Source of the DNA: Mycolicibacterium hodleri
GTDB taxonomy: Bacteria > Actinomycetota > Actinomycetes > Mycobacteriales > Mycobacteriaceae
Assembly: GCF_006439015.1 (NCBI RefSeq)
Contig: NZ_RCZG01000025.1
Span: forward strand, 1-51,595
DNA: 51,595 nt
Reading direction: 5' to 3'
The notes under the pieces were generated by a model. The model was given only the letters and a program-made list of their open reading frames with translations, made no database searches and was not told the DNA's origin. Below are positions 40,133-47,605 of this stretch, in pieces. Numbering within the stretch: the first letter of the stretch is position 1; each line of letters opens with the position of its first letter. The position numbers and the translations under genes are program-made.

Positions 40133-41176
40133 CTAGCCGGCCAGCGCGTCGAGCAGCCGCTGCAGGTCGTCCTCGGTGTTGTAGAGGTGAAAGCCGACCC
40201 GCACCGCCCCGGCTCGCACGGATGCCCGGATACCCGCCCGCTCCAGCTTCTCTGCGGCATCGGCGAACGGCAGCGACACGATCGCCGACTCCACGGGCGG
40301 CAGCTCGAACTCGCTGCGCAGAGTGGTCGCCAAACCAAGGCAGTGCGCCTCGACCGCGTTACGGTCGAGCGAAGCCAGCCACGGCATCGTCAGACCGGCG
40401 CCGAACGCGCCGAACCATGCGGGCGAGGTGTCGAACCGACGGGCATCGTGGGCCAGGCGCAGCGGCAGCCCGCAGATCGAGGACCACGGCTCCTCGCCGG
40501 CGTACCAGTTGGCGAGGTGCGGTGTCATCAGCGTAGAGACGTTGCCGCTCAACGACATCCAGGCAGTGCCGCGTGGTGCCATCAGCCACTTGTAGGTCGC
40601 GGCTGCGCAGACGTCTACCCAGCCGAGATCCAGTGTCTTCCATCCGACCGCCTGCGGCACGTCCAAGACGGTGATGGTGTCGGCGTGCACCAGCGCGTCG
40701 CGCAGCCCGTCGATTTCGAGCACGTCGCCGTCGGCGGACTGCACCAGGCTTGCGGTGACCACGTCGTAGTCCGCGGCGGAGTCGATCAATTCGTCGCCCG
40801 TCATCTCGGTGATGGTCACGCCACGTTCCACCTGAGCAGCAAAAGGAAAGGTGGCGCTGGTGAACTCGCCCTTCAGCGTCGCCACCCGGGAGCCGTCGGG
40901 GATGGCTGCCGCGACCAGACCGATCATGGCAGAGACGCTTCCACCCATCGTCACAGACTCCACGGTCGCGCCGACGAGTTCGGCGTAAGCGGCGCGACCG
41001 CGACGCACCGACTCGTCGAAGGACGGGACGTCCATCGTGCCCGCCTGCCATTCGCCGATGCTGGCCTTCAGACCGTCGACCAGAAACGTGGGCGGGAGGC
41101 CATAGGTCGGCGAGTTGAGAAAGCCTGCGGCGCCGACGAACTCCGCTCCGAATGCGAGCCGGGGCGTAGCCGTCAT
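40133..41176 (-). CDS. Class V aminotransferase (kynureninase/cysteine desulfurase fold)
   Basis: A 347-residue PLP enzyme of fold type I. The cofactor lysine is in CAAATYKWLMAPRGTAWM, with GGSVSAMIGLVAAAIPDG at the phosphate-binding N-terminal part, and TITVLDVPQAVGWKTLDLG carrying the Asp that pairs with the pyridine nitrogen. It belongs to the group with isopenicillin-N epimerase-like proteins, so the substrate is not predictable. ATG 41176 is chosen at the domain start (FVGAAGFLNSPTYGLPP). It replaces the fabH-type neighbour expected near menA in M. tuberculosis. It lies 7 bp downstream of the DUF4229 gene. Confidence 0.88.
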   Translation of the reverse strand: MTATPRLAFGAEFVGAAGFLNSPTYGLPPTFLVDGLKASIGEWQAGTMDVPSFDESVRRGRAAYAELVGATVESVTMGGSVSAMIGLVAAAIPDGSRVATLKGEFTSATFPFAAQVERGVTITEMTGDELIDSAADYDVVTASLVQSADGDVLEIDGLRDALVHADTITVLDVPQAVGWKTLDLGWVDVCAAATYKWLMAPRGTAWMSLSGNVSTLMTPHLANWYAGEEPWSSICGLPLRLAHDARRFDTSPAWFGAFGAGLTMPWLASLDRNAVEAHCLGLATTLRSEFELPPVESAIVSLPFADAAEKLERAGIRASVRAGAVRVGFHLYNTEDDLQRLLDALAG

Positions 41177-41183
41177 TATCTCG

Positions 41184-41465
41184 TCACACCGCTGGGGGCT
41201 CGTCACCGCGCAGGCGGGCCCTCAGCTGTTCGCGGTCACGGCGGCGGCGTTCGTCGAACACGGCAATGCTCGCGGTGGCACGGCGACGCAGCGGAGTGAA
41301 CAGCCAGATGCCTAGCGGAAGTGCGAGCACGATCGCCAAGAGCAGCGGAACCACGACGGGAAATTCGCTGATGCCCAGCAATTGCCCACCGAAGTAGATC
41401 GCCACGGCGAGCACGGCGACCAGCAGCAGACGAGCAATCGTGTAGATCAACACGTCGACCGCCAT
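41184..41465 (-). CDS. DUF4229 small membrane protein (Rv0531-like)
   Basis: A 93-residue protein with two hydrophobic helices (5-28 and 35-57), then a basic cytoplasmic tail RRRATASIAVFDERRRRDREQLRARLRGDEP, the characteristic DUF4229 ending. ATG 41465 begins the hydrophobic part; the frame upstream runs through the tandem repeats at 41486-41544 and is not likely coding. Homologues occur at the same place in M. tuberculosis. The function is unknown. It is transcribed towards the aminotransferase gene. Confidence 0.88.
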   Translation of the reverse strand: MAVDVLIYTIARLLLVAVLAVAIYFGGQLLGISEFPVVVPLLLAIVLALPLGIWLFTPLRRRATASIAVFDERRRRDREQLRARLRGDEPPAV

Positions 41466-41485
41466 CCGCGAACCAGGCCGTGTAG

Positions 41486-41544
41486 TCACTTCGCTCCTAC
41501 CCTCCGAAACCCGATCCCCGGTCGCTTCGCTCCTACCCTCCGAA
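41486..41544. repeat. Tandem copies of the TCGCTTCGCTC-core repeat
   Basis: A 20-nt unit is exactly repeated at 41489-41508 and 41525-41544 (36-bp period), each ending in CTACCCTCCGAA. The second copy carries the full core TCGCTTCGCTC; the first has TCACTTCGCTC. They fill the gap between divergent DUF4229 and the 53-residue membrane protein. Confidence 0.85.
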
Positions 41545-41576
41545 CCAGACACGAACCCGAGCCTACCGACGACGCG

Positions 41577-41582
41577 TATATT
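41577..41582 (+). promoter_or_regulatory. Candidate -10 element TATATT with short leader
   Basis: TATATT at 41577-41582 is an excellent SigA-type -10. Transcription starting about 7 nt later would begin right at the ribosome site AAGGAGG (41589-41595), giving a leader of about 12 nt before GTG 41601. No good -35 is visible. Confidence 0.55.
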
Positions 41583-41600
41583 TACTGCAAGGAGGTTTTT

Positions 41601-41762
41601 GTGCTGCAGTTCGTTCTCCTCGTCGTCATCTTGGCGGGCCTGGCCTATGGGGCCTGGCGCCTGATGCGCGCGACCGCCAATCGCCCGAGTACCAGGACCA
41701 TCGGGCCGGACGACGACCCGGACTTCCTCAGTCGGCTCAACCACGGCGAGGATCCCCGCTGA
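41601..41762 (+). CDS. 53-residue single-TM protein (Rv0530A-like)
   Basis: A very short gene starting GTG 41601 behind a textbook AAGGAGG. One N-terminal TM (VLQFVLLVVILAGLAYGAWRLM) is followed by the polar tail TRTIGPDDDPDFLSRLNHGE, in which PDDDPDFL resembles mycobacterial small proteins annotated next to Rv0530. It is probably a cytoplasm-facing membrane peptide with an unknown partner. It is convergent with the MinD-like ATPase gene, 7 bp away. Confidence 0.82.
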   Translation: MLQFVLLVVILAGLAYGAWRLMRATANRPSTRTIGPDDDPDFLSRLNHGEDPR

Positions 41763-41769
41763 GCGAGGG

Positions 41770-42927
41770 TCAGTGGGTGCCGGGGAATCCGTTGGCGACC
41801 GCGGCCGCCAGATCCGTGAGGGCGTCGCGCGTCTCGGGCTTCAGTCGGTCGAGGCTGATCTCTGCGCCCTCCTCGAGATGCGGGTCGAACGGCACCTTCA
41901 GAACGGCTCTGCACCTGCGGGAGAAGTGGTCGACGACTTTACCCTGATCAACTCGCGAACCGCCCCGCCCCGCCTGAGGCCGTACGGCGTTGATCACGGC
42001 GATCGAGTTGGTCACCATCTCCTGATAGCCGTGGGCATCGAGCCAGTCCAAGGTCGCGGACGCACTGCGGGCACCGTCGACGGACCCTGAGCTGACGATG
42101 ATCAATACGTCGGCATTGTTCAGCACGGCCGACATCGCCGAGTGCAGCATCCCGGTCCCGCAGTCGGTGAGCACCAGGCTGTAGAAGCGCTCGAGTACCT
42201 CGAGGGTTCTCTTGTAGTCATCGCTGCTAAACGCCTCCGAGACGGCCGGATCACTTTCGGAGGCAAGCACTTCCAGCCGGCTGGGGCCCTGCGACGTGTA
42301 ATTGCGGACGTCGCTGTAGCTGTGGATGCCCTCGGCGTCGCGCAGCAGGTGACGCACGGTCGACGGCGTCTCGAGCGGCACCTTCTGGCTCAGCGTGCCG
42401 CGATCGGGGTTCGCGTCGACGGCGATGACCCGGTCGCCTCTCGCTGAGGCGAACGTCGCACCGAGGCTCGCGGTGATCGTCGTCTTGCCGACGCCGCCCT
42501 TGAGCGAAAGAAGCGCAATCCGGTAGCAGCCGCGGAGTGGTCGAGTGGCCTGTGCGGTGAGCGCCTTGCGGCGCATGGCCTTGCGTCCCTCGCCGAGGTT
42601 GACCAGGGTGAACGACGTCACGTATAGCCAGCGCCGCCAGCCTGCGCTCGGCGTGCGTTTCGGTTGGCCGAGCAGCGCGACCGTCGACAGGTCCAGGTAA
42701 GGCGCCTGCGCGTGCGGCTCGGGGAGCGACGGCTCAAGGGTCGATGGCTCGAGGGGAGACGGCTCGGGCTCCGTCGTCGCAGGCAGTCTTACGACCGGCA
42801 TGCCGTGGGGTGGTGTCGGCGCAGTCCACTCCGGCGGGATCGCCTTGGACGGATCGCTGAACCGATGCTGCGACCGGAAGTCCGGTGACTGTTCGGACAG
42901 CCGGTGAGACGAGCCTCGAGAATCCAA
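41770..42927 (-). CDS. MinD/ParA-like P-loop ATPase (Rv0530-like)
   Basis: A 385-residue protein. Residues ~1-130 are Pro/Ser/Glu-rich, with tandem EPS-type repeats (PSPLEPSTLEPSLPEP) and a basic segment. The ATPase domain has deviant Walker A LKGGVGKTTITASLGA near residue 138, VIAVDANPDRGTL as the switch Asp, and VLTDCGTGMLHSAM as Walker B. It resembles EspI-like and FlhG/MinD-like regulators in mycobacteria. Start TTG 42927 lies 3 bp after the ccsA stop; no ATG or GTG is better placed. It ends the hemL-ccsA operon. The role is unknown; it may regulate cell-envelope or secretion machinery. Confidence 0.85.
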   Translation of the reverse strand: MDSRGSSHRLSEQSPDFRSQHRFSDPSKAIPPEWTAPTPPHGMPVVRLPATTEPEPSPLEPSTLEPSLPEPHAQAPYLDLSTVALLGQPKRTPSAGWRRWLYVTSFTLVNLGEGRKAMRRKALTAQATRPLRGCYRIALLSLKGGVGKTTITASLGATFASARGDRVIAVDANPDRGTLSQKVPLETPSTVRHLLRDAEGIHSYSDVRNYTSQGPSRLEVLASESDPAVSEAFSSDDYKRTLEVLERFYSLVLTDCGTGMLHSAMSAVLNNADVLIIVSSGSVDGARSASATLDWLDAHGYQEMVTNSIAVINAVRPQAGRGGSRVDQGKVVDHFSRRCRAVLKVPFDPHLEEGAEISLDRLKPETRDALTDLAAAVANGFPGTH

Positions 42928-42929
42928 GC

Positions 42930-43925
42930 TCAGCCCACCCCGGCATACGAATGCAACCCGGTCACGACCAGATTGATGAAGAACAGATTGAACACCATCG
43001 CAACGAAACCGACGACATTGATCCACGCGGCCTTCTTGTCCCGCCACCCCGCCGTCGAGCGGGCGTGCAGATACGCGGCGTAGACGACCCACGCGATGAA
43101 CGCGACCGTCTCCTTGGGATCCCAGCCCCAGTAACGGCCCCACGCCTCCTCGGCCCAGATGGCACCGAAGATGACGCCGAAGCCGAAGATCGGGAACGCG
43201 AAGATCGTGGTGCGGTAGGCGATCCGGTCGAGTGTCTGTCCGTCGGGCAGCCGCGAGACGATGGCGGCCAGCCTGCCCTCGCGGCCCGGGTCGCTCAACG
43301 GCGACATCTTGAGCAGGAACAGCATGCTGGCCACGCCCGCGACCAGGAACACCCCCGAGCCGAGGCTCACCACCGACACGTGGATGGGCAGCCAGTAGGA
43401 CTGCAGCGCGGGCATCACCGGTGCGGCGTTGGAGTACAGCCACTTTCCCGAGACGGCCAGCAGGATCAGCACGGGCAGCAACACGAAGGCCCACAGTGCG
43501 CGGTCCTTCGGCCGACGCAGGGTGACTGCCGCCGCGACCAGGCCGCAGAGGCACGTCAGGTTGATGAACTCGTACATGTTGCCCCACGGCACGCGTGAGG
43601 TCGCCAGAGCGCGCAGCACGATGCACGCCAGCAGCATCGCGGTGCCGACGTACACCAGCGCAAGACCCGCCCGACCGATCCGTTCGTCGAACGGGCGTCT
43701 CGGGGCGTCGACGACGACGCCGGGCTGGGAGCTGTCGGCTGCCACGGCGCCCGAGCCCGATGTCGCCGCCGCTCCGACCAGCTCACGGGCGTCAGCCTTG
43801 CGACTGCTGCTGTAGGCGAGTTCCACCGCGAGCAGGAGCAGCGCCAAGACCAGCACCACGATCGTCGACGTGAAGGCCAAGTCCGAGAGTCGGGCGAACC
43901 CGAGGTCGATGTTGGGGGTGTTCAC
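42930..43925 (-). CDS. ccsA: Cytochrome c biogenesis protein CcsA (ResC)
   Basis: A 331-residue integral membrane protein of System II haem lyase. The tryptophan-rich WWD-type haem-handling segment reads EEAWGRYWGWDPKETVAFIAWVVYAAYLH, and an upstream GNMYEFI motif is present. About eight TM segments and haem-ligand histidines (PIHVSVVSLGS, LHARST) follow. An extra linker at residues 40-75 is Ala/Ser-rich. With ResB it carries haem to the outside and attaches it to apocytochrome c. GTG 43925 overlaps the resB stop (GTGA). M. tuberculosis has the same order. Confidence 0.95.
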   Translation of the reverse strand: MNTPNIDLGFARLSDLAFTSTIVVLVLALLLLAVELAYSSSRKADARELVGAAATSGSGAVAADSSQPGVVVDAPRRPFDERIGRAGLALVYVGTAMLLACIVLRALATSRVPWGNMYEFINLTCLCGLVAAAVTLRRPKDRALWAFVLLPVLILLAVSGKWLYSNAAPVMPALQSYWLPIHVSVVSLGSGVFLVAGVASMLFLLKMSPLSDPGREGRLAAIVSRLPDGQTLDRIAYRTTIFAFPIFGFGVIFGAIWAEEAWGRYWGWDPKETVAFIAWVVYAAYLHARSTAGWRDKKAAWINVVGFVAMVFNLFFINLVVTGLHSYAGVG

Positions 43926-45556
43926 GAACGCTCTCTCCCGCCTGTGTCCGCCGGAGGCACCAGCCGCGCGGTCAGCTTCTCGAACTCGTCGCCCCACCCG
44001 GAGTTATCCGTGCGGGCGAGGCCGCCGAGTTCCACTTCCACGTTACCCGGCGAGCTCGGTGACACACGAACCCAGATCCGGCGCCGGCGCACGACCAGGG
44101 ACACCAGAAGCCCGGCCATCATCGCCATCGCCGACACCAGGACCCATACCTGCGCCGGGTCGTGGGAGACCTGAACGTTGATGAATGGCACCGCACCGTC
44201 GAACCTGACCACGGTGCCGTCCCTCAGCCGGGTCGACTGTCCTGCCTTCAGGTTCACCCGCGCCTCTCTGTTGAGCCGCTTCTGCTCGATGAGACTGGAG
44301 TCGAGCGTGAACAGTGACTGTGGGCGCCCGGTGTCGAGGCCCGTGTCGCCGCGGTAGACGTCGATCGCGACCGCAGGGTCGTTCAGCGCGGGGAAGCTCG
44401 ACGAGAGCAGCTTGCCGTCGAGCTGTTCGGTCGGCGCGAACAGCCCCTGGATCGCGATCTGATTCTTGCGCCGGACGCCGGCATCGGGATAGGTGCCACC
44501 AGGCGGGTCGACGCGAATGACCCCCGACGACAACAGCGTGATCGGGTCGTCGGGTCGCCACTGCACCGTCTGGGTGCGGGTCTGCCCGTCGGGAAAGGTG
44601 ACCGTGAATGTCGGGGCGTAGCCATGACCCTGCAGGTACAGCCGATCGCCGCCGAGGCGCAGCGGATGGTTGACCTCCAGCCGGTAGGGCCGCCAGGTGT
44701 CGGTGGCCAGGTCGTCTCCGGCCTGGTAGTCGACGTTCGCCGCGAAGCTCAGCGCCTGCCCGCTGGGCAGATAGTTCGCATCGAAGTCGTTGACCCGCAG
44801 ACAGATCGGATGCAGAGATGTGCCGTCCACGGTGTTGCCCGCACGGAATGAGTCGAAGGCCGCCGGCGACGCCGAGCAGAACCCGGGTCCGCCGTTGGCG
44901 ACGACGATGACGTTGCCCTCGTAACCAAACAGTTTGCCGGCGGCCACTGCGATCAGAAGGCCGAGCAGCGAGAAGTGAAAGACGATGTTGCCGAACTCCC
45001 GGAGATAGCCCTTCTCCGCAGAAATCTCGGTGATGTCGCCATTCTCGCCACTGCGGCGACTGATGCGCCGCCAGCCCTTGAGACGCTTCTCCACGTCGGC
45101 GGCGACGGTCGCTGCGTCGCCCGCGGTGTGCAGCGACTCGTGCTTGGGCAGCCGGGTGAGATTCCGCGGGGCGGCGACCGGCAAGGCGCGAATGTTGCGA
45201 ACGTGCTCGGCCAGGCGTGGTGTGAGACAGCCGACCAGCGAGATGAACAGCAACGCGTAGATCGCGGTGAACCAGAAACTGGAGAACACGTCGAACATCT
45301 GCAGCCGGTCCAGCCACGGCCCGATGAGCGTGTGCTGGGCCAGGTATGCGTCGACCTTGCCCGCGTTGAGACTGCGCTGCGGTATCAGCGCACCGGGGAT
45401 GGCGCCGAGCGCCAGCAGGAACAGCAGCACCAGCGCGGTGCCCATCGAGGTGAGGGTGCGCCAGGTATTGCGCACCAGCGCGAGCAGTCGCGAAAGTCCG
45501 CCGACACGCCGCGTTTCGGGCACGTCTGTGTCTGCTCGCGGGGGGGAGGTGGTCAT
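43922..45556 (-). CDS. resB: Cytochrome c biogenesis protein ResB (CcsB)
   Basis: A 544-residue membrane protein, partner of CcsA. It has three N-terminal TM segments (MGTALVLLFLLALGAIPGALIPQRSL; FSSFWFTAIYALLFISLVGCL; IVFHFSLLGLLIAVAAGKLFGY), a large periplasmic-side domain with GGPGFCSASPAAFDSFRAG and LYLQGHGYAPTFTVTFPDGQ, and a last TM near residue 455 (VLVSAMAMMAGLLVSLVVRRRR). It is a haem-handling subunit of System II cytochrome c maturation. ATG 45556 overlaps the ccdA stop by 4 bp. Confidence 0.95.
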   Translation of the reverse strand: MTTSPPRADTDVPETRRVGGLSRLLALVRNTWRTLTSMGTALVLLFLLALGAIPGALIPQRSLNAGKVDAYLAQHTLIGPWLDRLQMFDVFSSFWFTAIYALLFISLVGCLTPRLAEHVRNIRALPVAAPRNLTRLPKHESLHTAGDAATVAADVEKRLKGWRRISRRSGENGDITEISAEKGYLREFGNIVFHFSLLGLLIAVAAGKLFGYEGNVIVVANGGPGFCSASPAAFDSFRAGNTVDGTSLHPICLRVNDFDANYLPSGQALSFAANVDYQAGDDLATDTWRPYRLEVNHPLRLGGDRLYLQGHGYAPTFTVTFPDGQTRTQTVQWRPDDPITLLSSGVIRVDPPGGTYPDAGVRRKNQIAIQGLFAPTEQLDGKLLSSSFPALNDPAVAIDVYRGDTGLDTGRPQSLFTLDSSLIEQKRLNREARVNLKAGQSTRLRDGTVVRFDGAVPFINVQVSHDPAQVWVLVSAMAMMAGLLVSLVVRRRRIWVRVSPSSPGNVEVELGGLARTDNSGWGDEFEKLTARLVPPADTGGRERS

Positions 45557-46383
45557 ATCGGCAACCGCACGTCACTGACGAAGGCATCGCGCACCCATGA
45601 GATGAAGTCGGCCCACAATCCGGTGACCAATGCGACGCCGACCAGAATCAACAGCACGCCGCCGAAGATCTGGATTCCCCTGGTGTGGCGGCGCAGCCAA
45701 CCCAGCCCCTGGACTGCCCGTGCGGATCCAAAGGCCAACAGGAGGAACGGGATTCCCAACCCGAGGCAGTAAGCGACGACGAGGACGACGCCACGCGCCA
45801 CGTTTGTGCCGTCGGTGGCGGACGCGACGGCGATCACCGCGGTCAGCGTCGGGCCGAGGCACGGCGTCCACCCGAGTGCGAAGACCGCTCCGAGCAGCGG
45901 TGCACCACCGATCGTCGACAGCAGCTTCGGCGTGAACCGCGCCTCGCGCTGCAATGCCGGGATGAAGCCGATGAACACGAGGCCCATCACGATCGTGACG
46001 ACGCCGCCGATGCGTTGCAGCAGAAGCTGATTGATCAACAGTGTGGTGGTCAACCCGAGCACCGCCACGGTGCCGAGCAGGAACACGACGGTGAACCCTG
46101 CCACGAACAGCGCGGCGGCGCCCGCGACGCGAACCCGGGCGGCTCGGACGCTGGTGCGAGCGGCGCCGCCCTGCTCCACGTCCTGCCGTGGGGACTCGTC
46201 CACCCCGACGATCGCCGCCAGGTAGGAGAGGTAACCGGGCACCAATGGCACCACGCACGGCGAGGCGAACGAGACGAATCCGGCCAGCACACTGACACCG
46301 ACCGCGAGGGCCAGCGGACCGGCCGACATCAACGTGCCGACCTGGTCCAGACTCACCGCGAGATTGGTCACTTCGCCCGTCAC
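45553..46383 (-). CDS. ccdA: Cytochrome c biogenesis thiol transporter CcdA (Rv0527-like)
   Basis: A 276-residue DsbD/CcdA-type membrane protein with six TM segments. The two redox Cys sit in FASPCVVPLVPGYLSYLAA and GWTPCLGPTLTAVIAVAS, each followed by Pro. It moves reducing equivalents from cytoplasmic thioredoxin to the extracytoplasmic ResA-like protein, which keeps apocytochrome c cysteines reduced for haem attachment. ATG 46383 overlaps the resA-type stop by 4 bp, keeping stoichiometry with its thioredoxin partner. Confidence 0.95.
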   Translation of the reverse strand: MTGEVTNLAVSLDQVGTLMSAGPLALAVGVSVLAGFVSFASPCVVPLVPGYLSYLAAIVGVDESPRQDVEQGGAARTSVRAARVRVAGAAALFVAGFTVVFLLGTVAVLGLTTTLLINQLLLQRIGGVVTIVMGLVFIGFIPALQREARFTPKLLSTIGGAPLLGAVFALGWTPCLGPTLTAVIAVASATDGTNVARGVVLVVAYCLGLGIPFLLLAFGSARAVQGLGWLRRHTRGIQIFGGVLLILVGVALVTGLWADFISWVRDAFVSDVRLPI

Positions 46384-46994
46384 TTCTCGGCTGCCAGCCT
46401 CTGCACCACGGGCATCAGGTCCTCGGCCAGCAATTCACGCAGAAACACCGCGGCGACTCGGTGCTGGCGGTCGAGCACGATGGTCGAGGGGATGACGGTG
46501 GTCGGATACTTGCCGCCGAACGCGATCATGCTGCGCATGGCCGGGTCGTAGATGGACGGGTAGGTGACCTTGCGGTCGGTCACGAAGTCCACTGCGGCGT
46601 CTCGGTTGTTGTCCCTGACGTCGATGCCCAGGAATGCGACACCGTCGGCCCGGGTGGCGTCGTACACCTTCTCCAGTTCGGGGATCTCCGAGCGGCACGG
46701 CCCGCACCACTGCCCCCAGACGTTGATGACGACGACCTTGCCGGAGAAGTCGTGACCTTCCCCCGTCGCTTCGCTCGCCCCGCCCAATGACACCGTCTTC
46801 GACGGGTCCGTCAGATCGGGGCCACTGATCTTGCCTGGGCGGCTTCGACTCTCGGGCGGGTCGTAGAAGATGTCGGTCTTGCCGCCCGGCGCCACGAACT
46901 CGAAGGTGCCACCCTGGGCTACCGCGTCGTCACCGGTCGCGCATCCGGTCAGCACCAGCGCGATCGAAACCAGAAGAGCCACCAGCCATCTCAC
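46380..46994 (-). CDS. resA: ResA/TlpA-type thioredoxin-like lipoprotein (Rv0526-like)
   Basis: A 204-residue lipoprotein with lipobox LTGC near residue 18. The mature domain has the redox active site VWGQWCGPCRSEIPELEKVY, GIDVRDN, and the cis-Pro region YPTTVIPSTIVLD. It reduces the CXXCH thiols of apocytochromes, recharged by CcdA. Residues about 70-77 (GGASEATGEG region) are encoded by a copy of the dispersed TCGCTTCGCTC repeat, placed before the first strand of the thioredoxin fold; most homologues have a shorter loop here. GTG 46994 overlaps the upstream stop (GTGA). Confidence 0.93.
   Translation of the reverse strand: MRWLVALLVSIALVLTGCATGDDAVAQGGTFEFVAPGGKTDIFYDPPESRSRPGKISGPDLTDPSKTVSLGGASEATGEGHDFSGKVVVINVWGQWCGPCRSEIPELEKVYDATRADGVAFLGIDVRDNNRDAAVDFVTDRKVTYPSIYDPAMRSMIAFGGKYPTTVIPSTIVLDRQHRVAAVFLRELLAEDLMPVVQRLAAEK
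46762..46782. repeat. Dispersed TCGCTTCGCTC-core repeat inside the resA coding region
   Basis: These 21 nt are identical to 32846-32866. The coding strand (minus) reads them in frame as part of GGASEATG. The copy preserves the frame, so the gene stays open. Confidence 0.8.
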
Positions 46995-47605
46995 TGTCCA
47001 GCCAGCTCCGCATAACTCCAGCCGACCAACGCCGTGTCGTGAAAGTAGAAGGACGTCAGCGATGCGTGATTGCACATCCGGTTCGCCGCGGTCGGAAGAT
47101 GGTGCAGTGTCAGCCCGGTCAACGATCGTCGCAAGGTCGCCGTCGGCAGCTGGTGACTGACGCACACCGCCTCGTGTCCCATCGCCCGATCCCTGGCTCG
47201 GTAGAGCGCCGTTTGCATGCGCTCGGCGATGTGGGCGTACGGCTCGCCCCACGATGGAGTGCGCGGGTTGCGCAGGTGCCACCAATTGCGCGGGTTGCGC
47301 AGCGCACCGTCACCAGGAGACACCCGCTCCCCCTCGAAGACGTTCTCGGACTCGATGAGATCGCCATCGGTGTCGATCGACAGGCCGTGCGTCGCGGCGA
47401 TGGGTCCGGCGGTCTCCTGGGCGCGTTCCAGCGGCGAGGCGACGACGTGGACGACGTCGTGCCGCGCCAACCACTCGGCAACCCGCTGCGCTTGGGCGCG
47501 CCCCTTGTCTGACAGGTGAAAGTCGGGCAGCCGCCCGTAGAGGATCTTGTCCGGGTTGTGCACCTCACCGTGTCGCATCACGTGCACGATCGTCTCGGTC
47601 GTCAT
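46991..47605 (-). CDS. Histidine phosphatase (phosphoglycerate mutase-like, Rv0525-like)
   Basis: A 204-residue branch-1 histidine phosphatase. The catalytic motif is VMRHGEVHNPDKILYGR (Arg-His-Gly near residue 10), followed by LSDKGRAQAQRVAEWLARHDVVHVVASPLERAQETA and the second His in AVCVSHQLPTATLRRSL. GEVHNP replaces the more common GET.N. Members dephosphorylate small molecules or proteins; no substrate is known for this one. ATG 47605 overlaps the hemL stop by 4 bp, and its own stop overlaps the resA start, so it is embedded in the haem/cytochrome c operon, as in M. tuberculosis. Confidence 0.92.
   Translation of the reverse strand: MTTETIVHVMRHGEVHNPDKILYGRLPDFHLSDKGRAQAQRVAEWLARHDVVHVVASPLERAQETAGPIAATHGLSIDTDGDLIESENVFEGERVSPGDGALRNPRNWWHLRNPRTPSWGEPYAHIAERMQTALYRARDRAMGHEAVCVSHQLPTATLRRSLTGLTLHHLPTAANRMCNHASLTSFYFHDTALVGWSYAELAGQ

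Noticed and set aside
42700..42775. Repeated GACGGCTC-like units as a non-coding tandem repeat
   Set aside because: They encode the Pro-Glu-Ser repeats of the MinD-like protein and are explained by that.
42928..43626. Upstream part of the 618-residue frame of the MinD-like gene
   Set aside because: It is ccsA in another frame. The real gene starts around TTG 42927.
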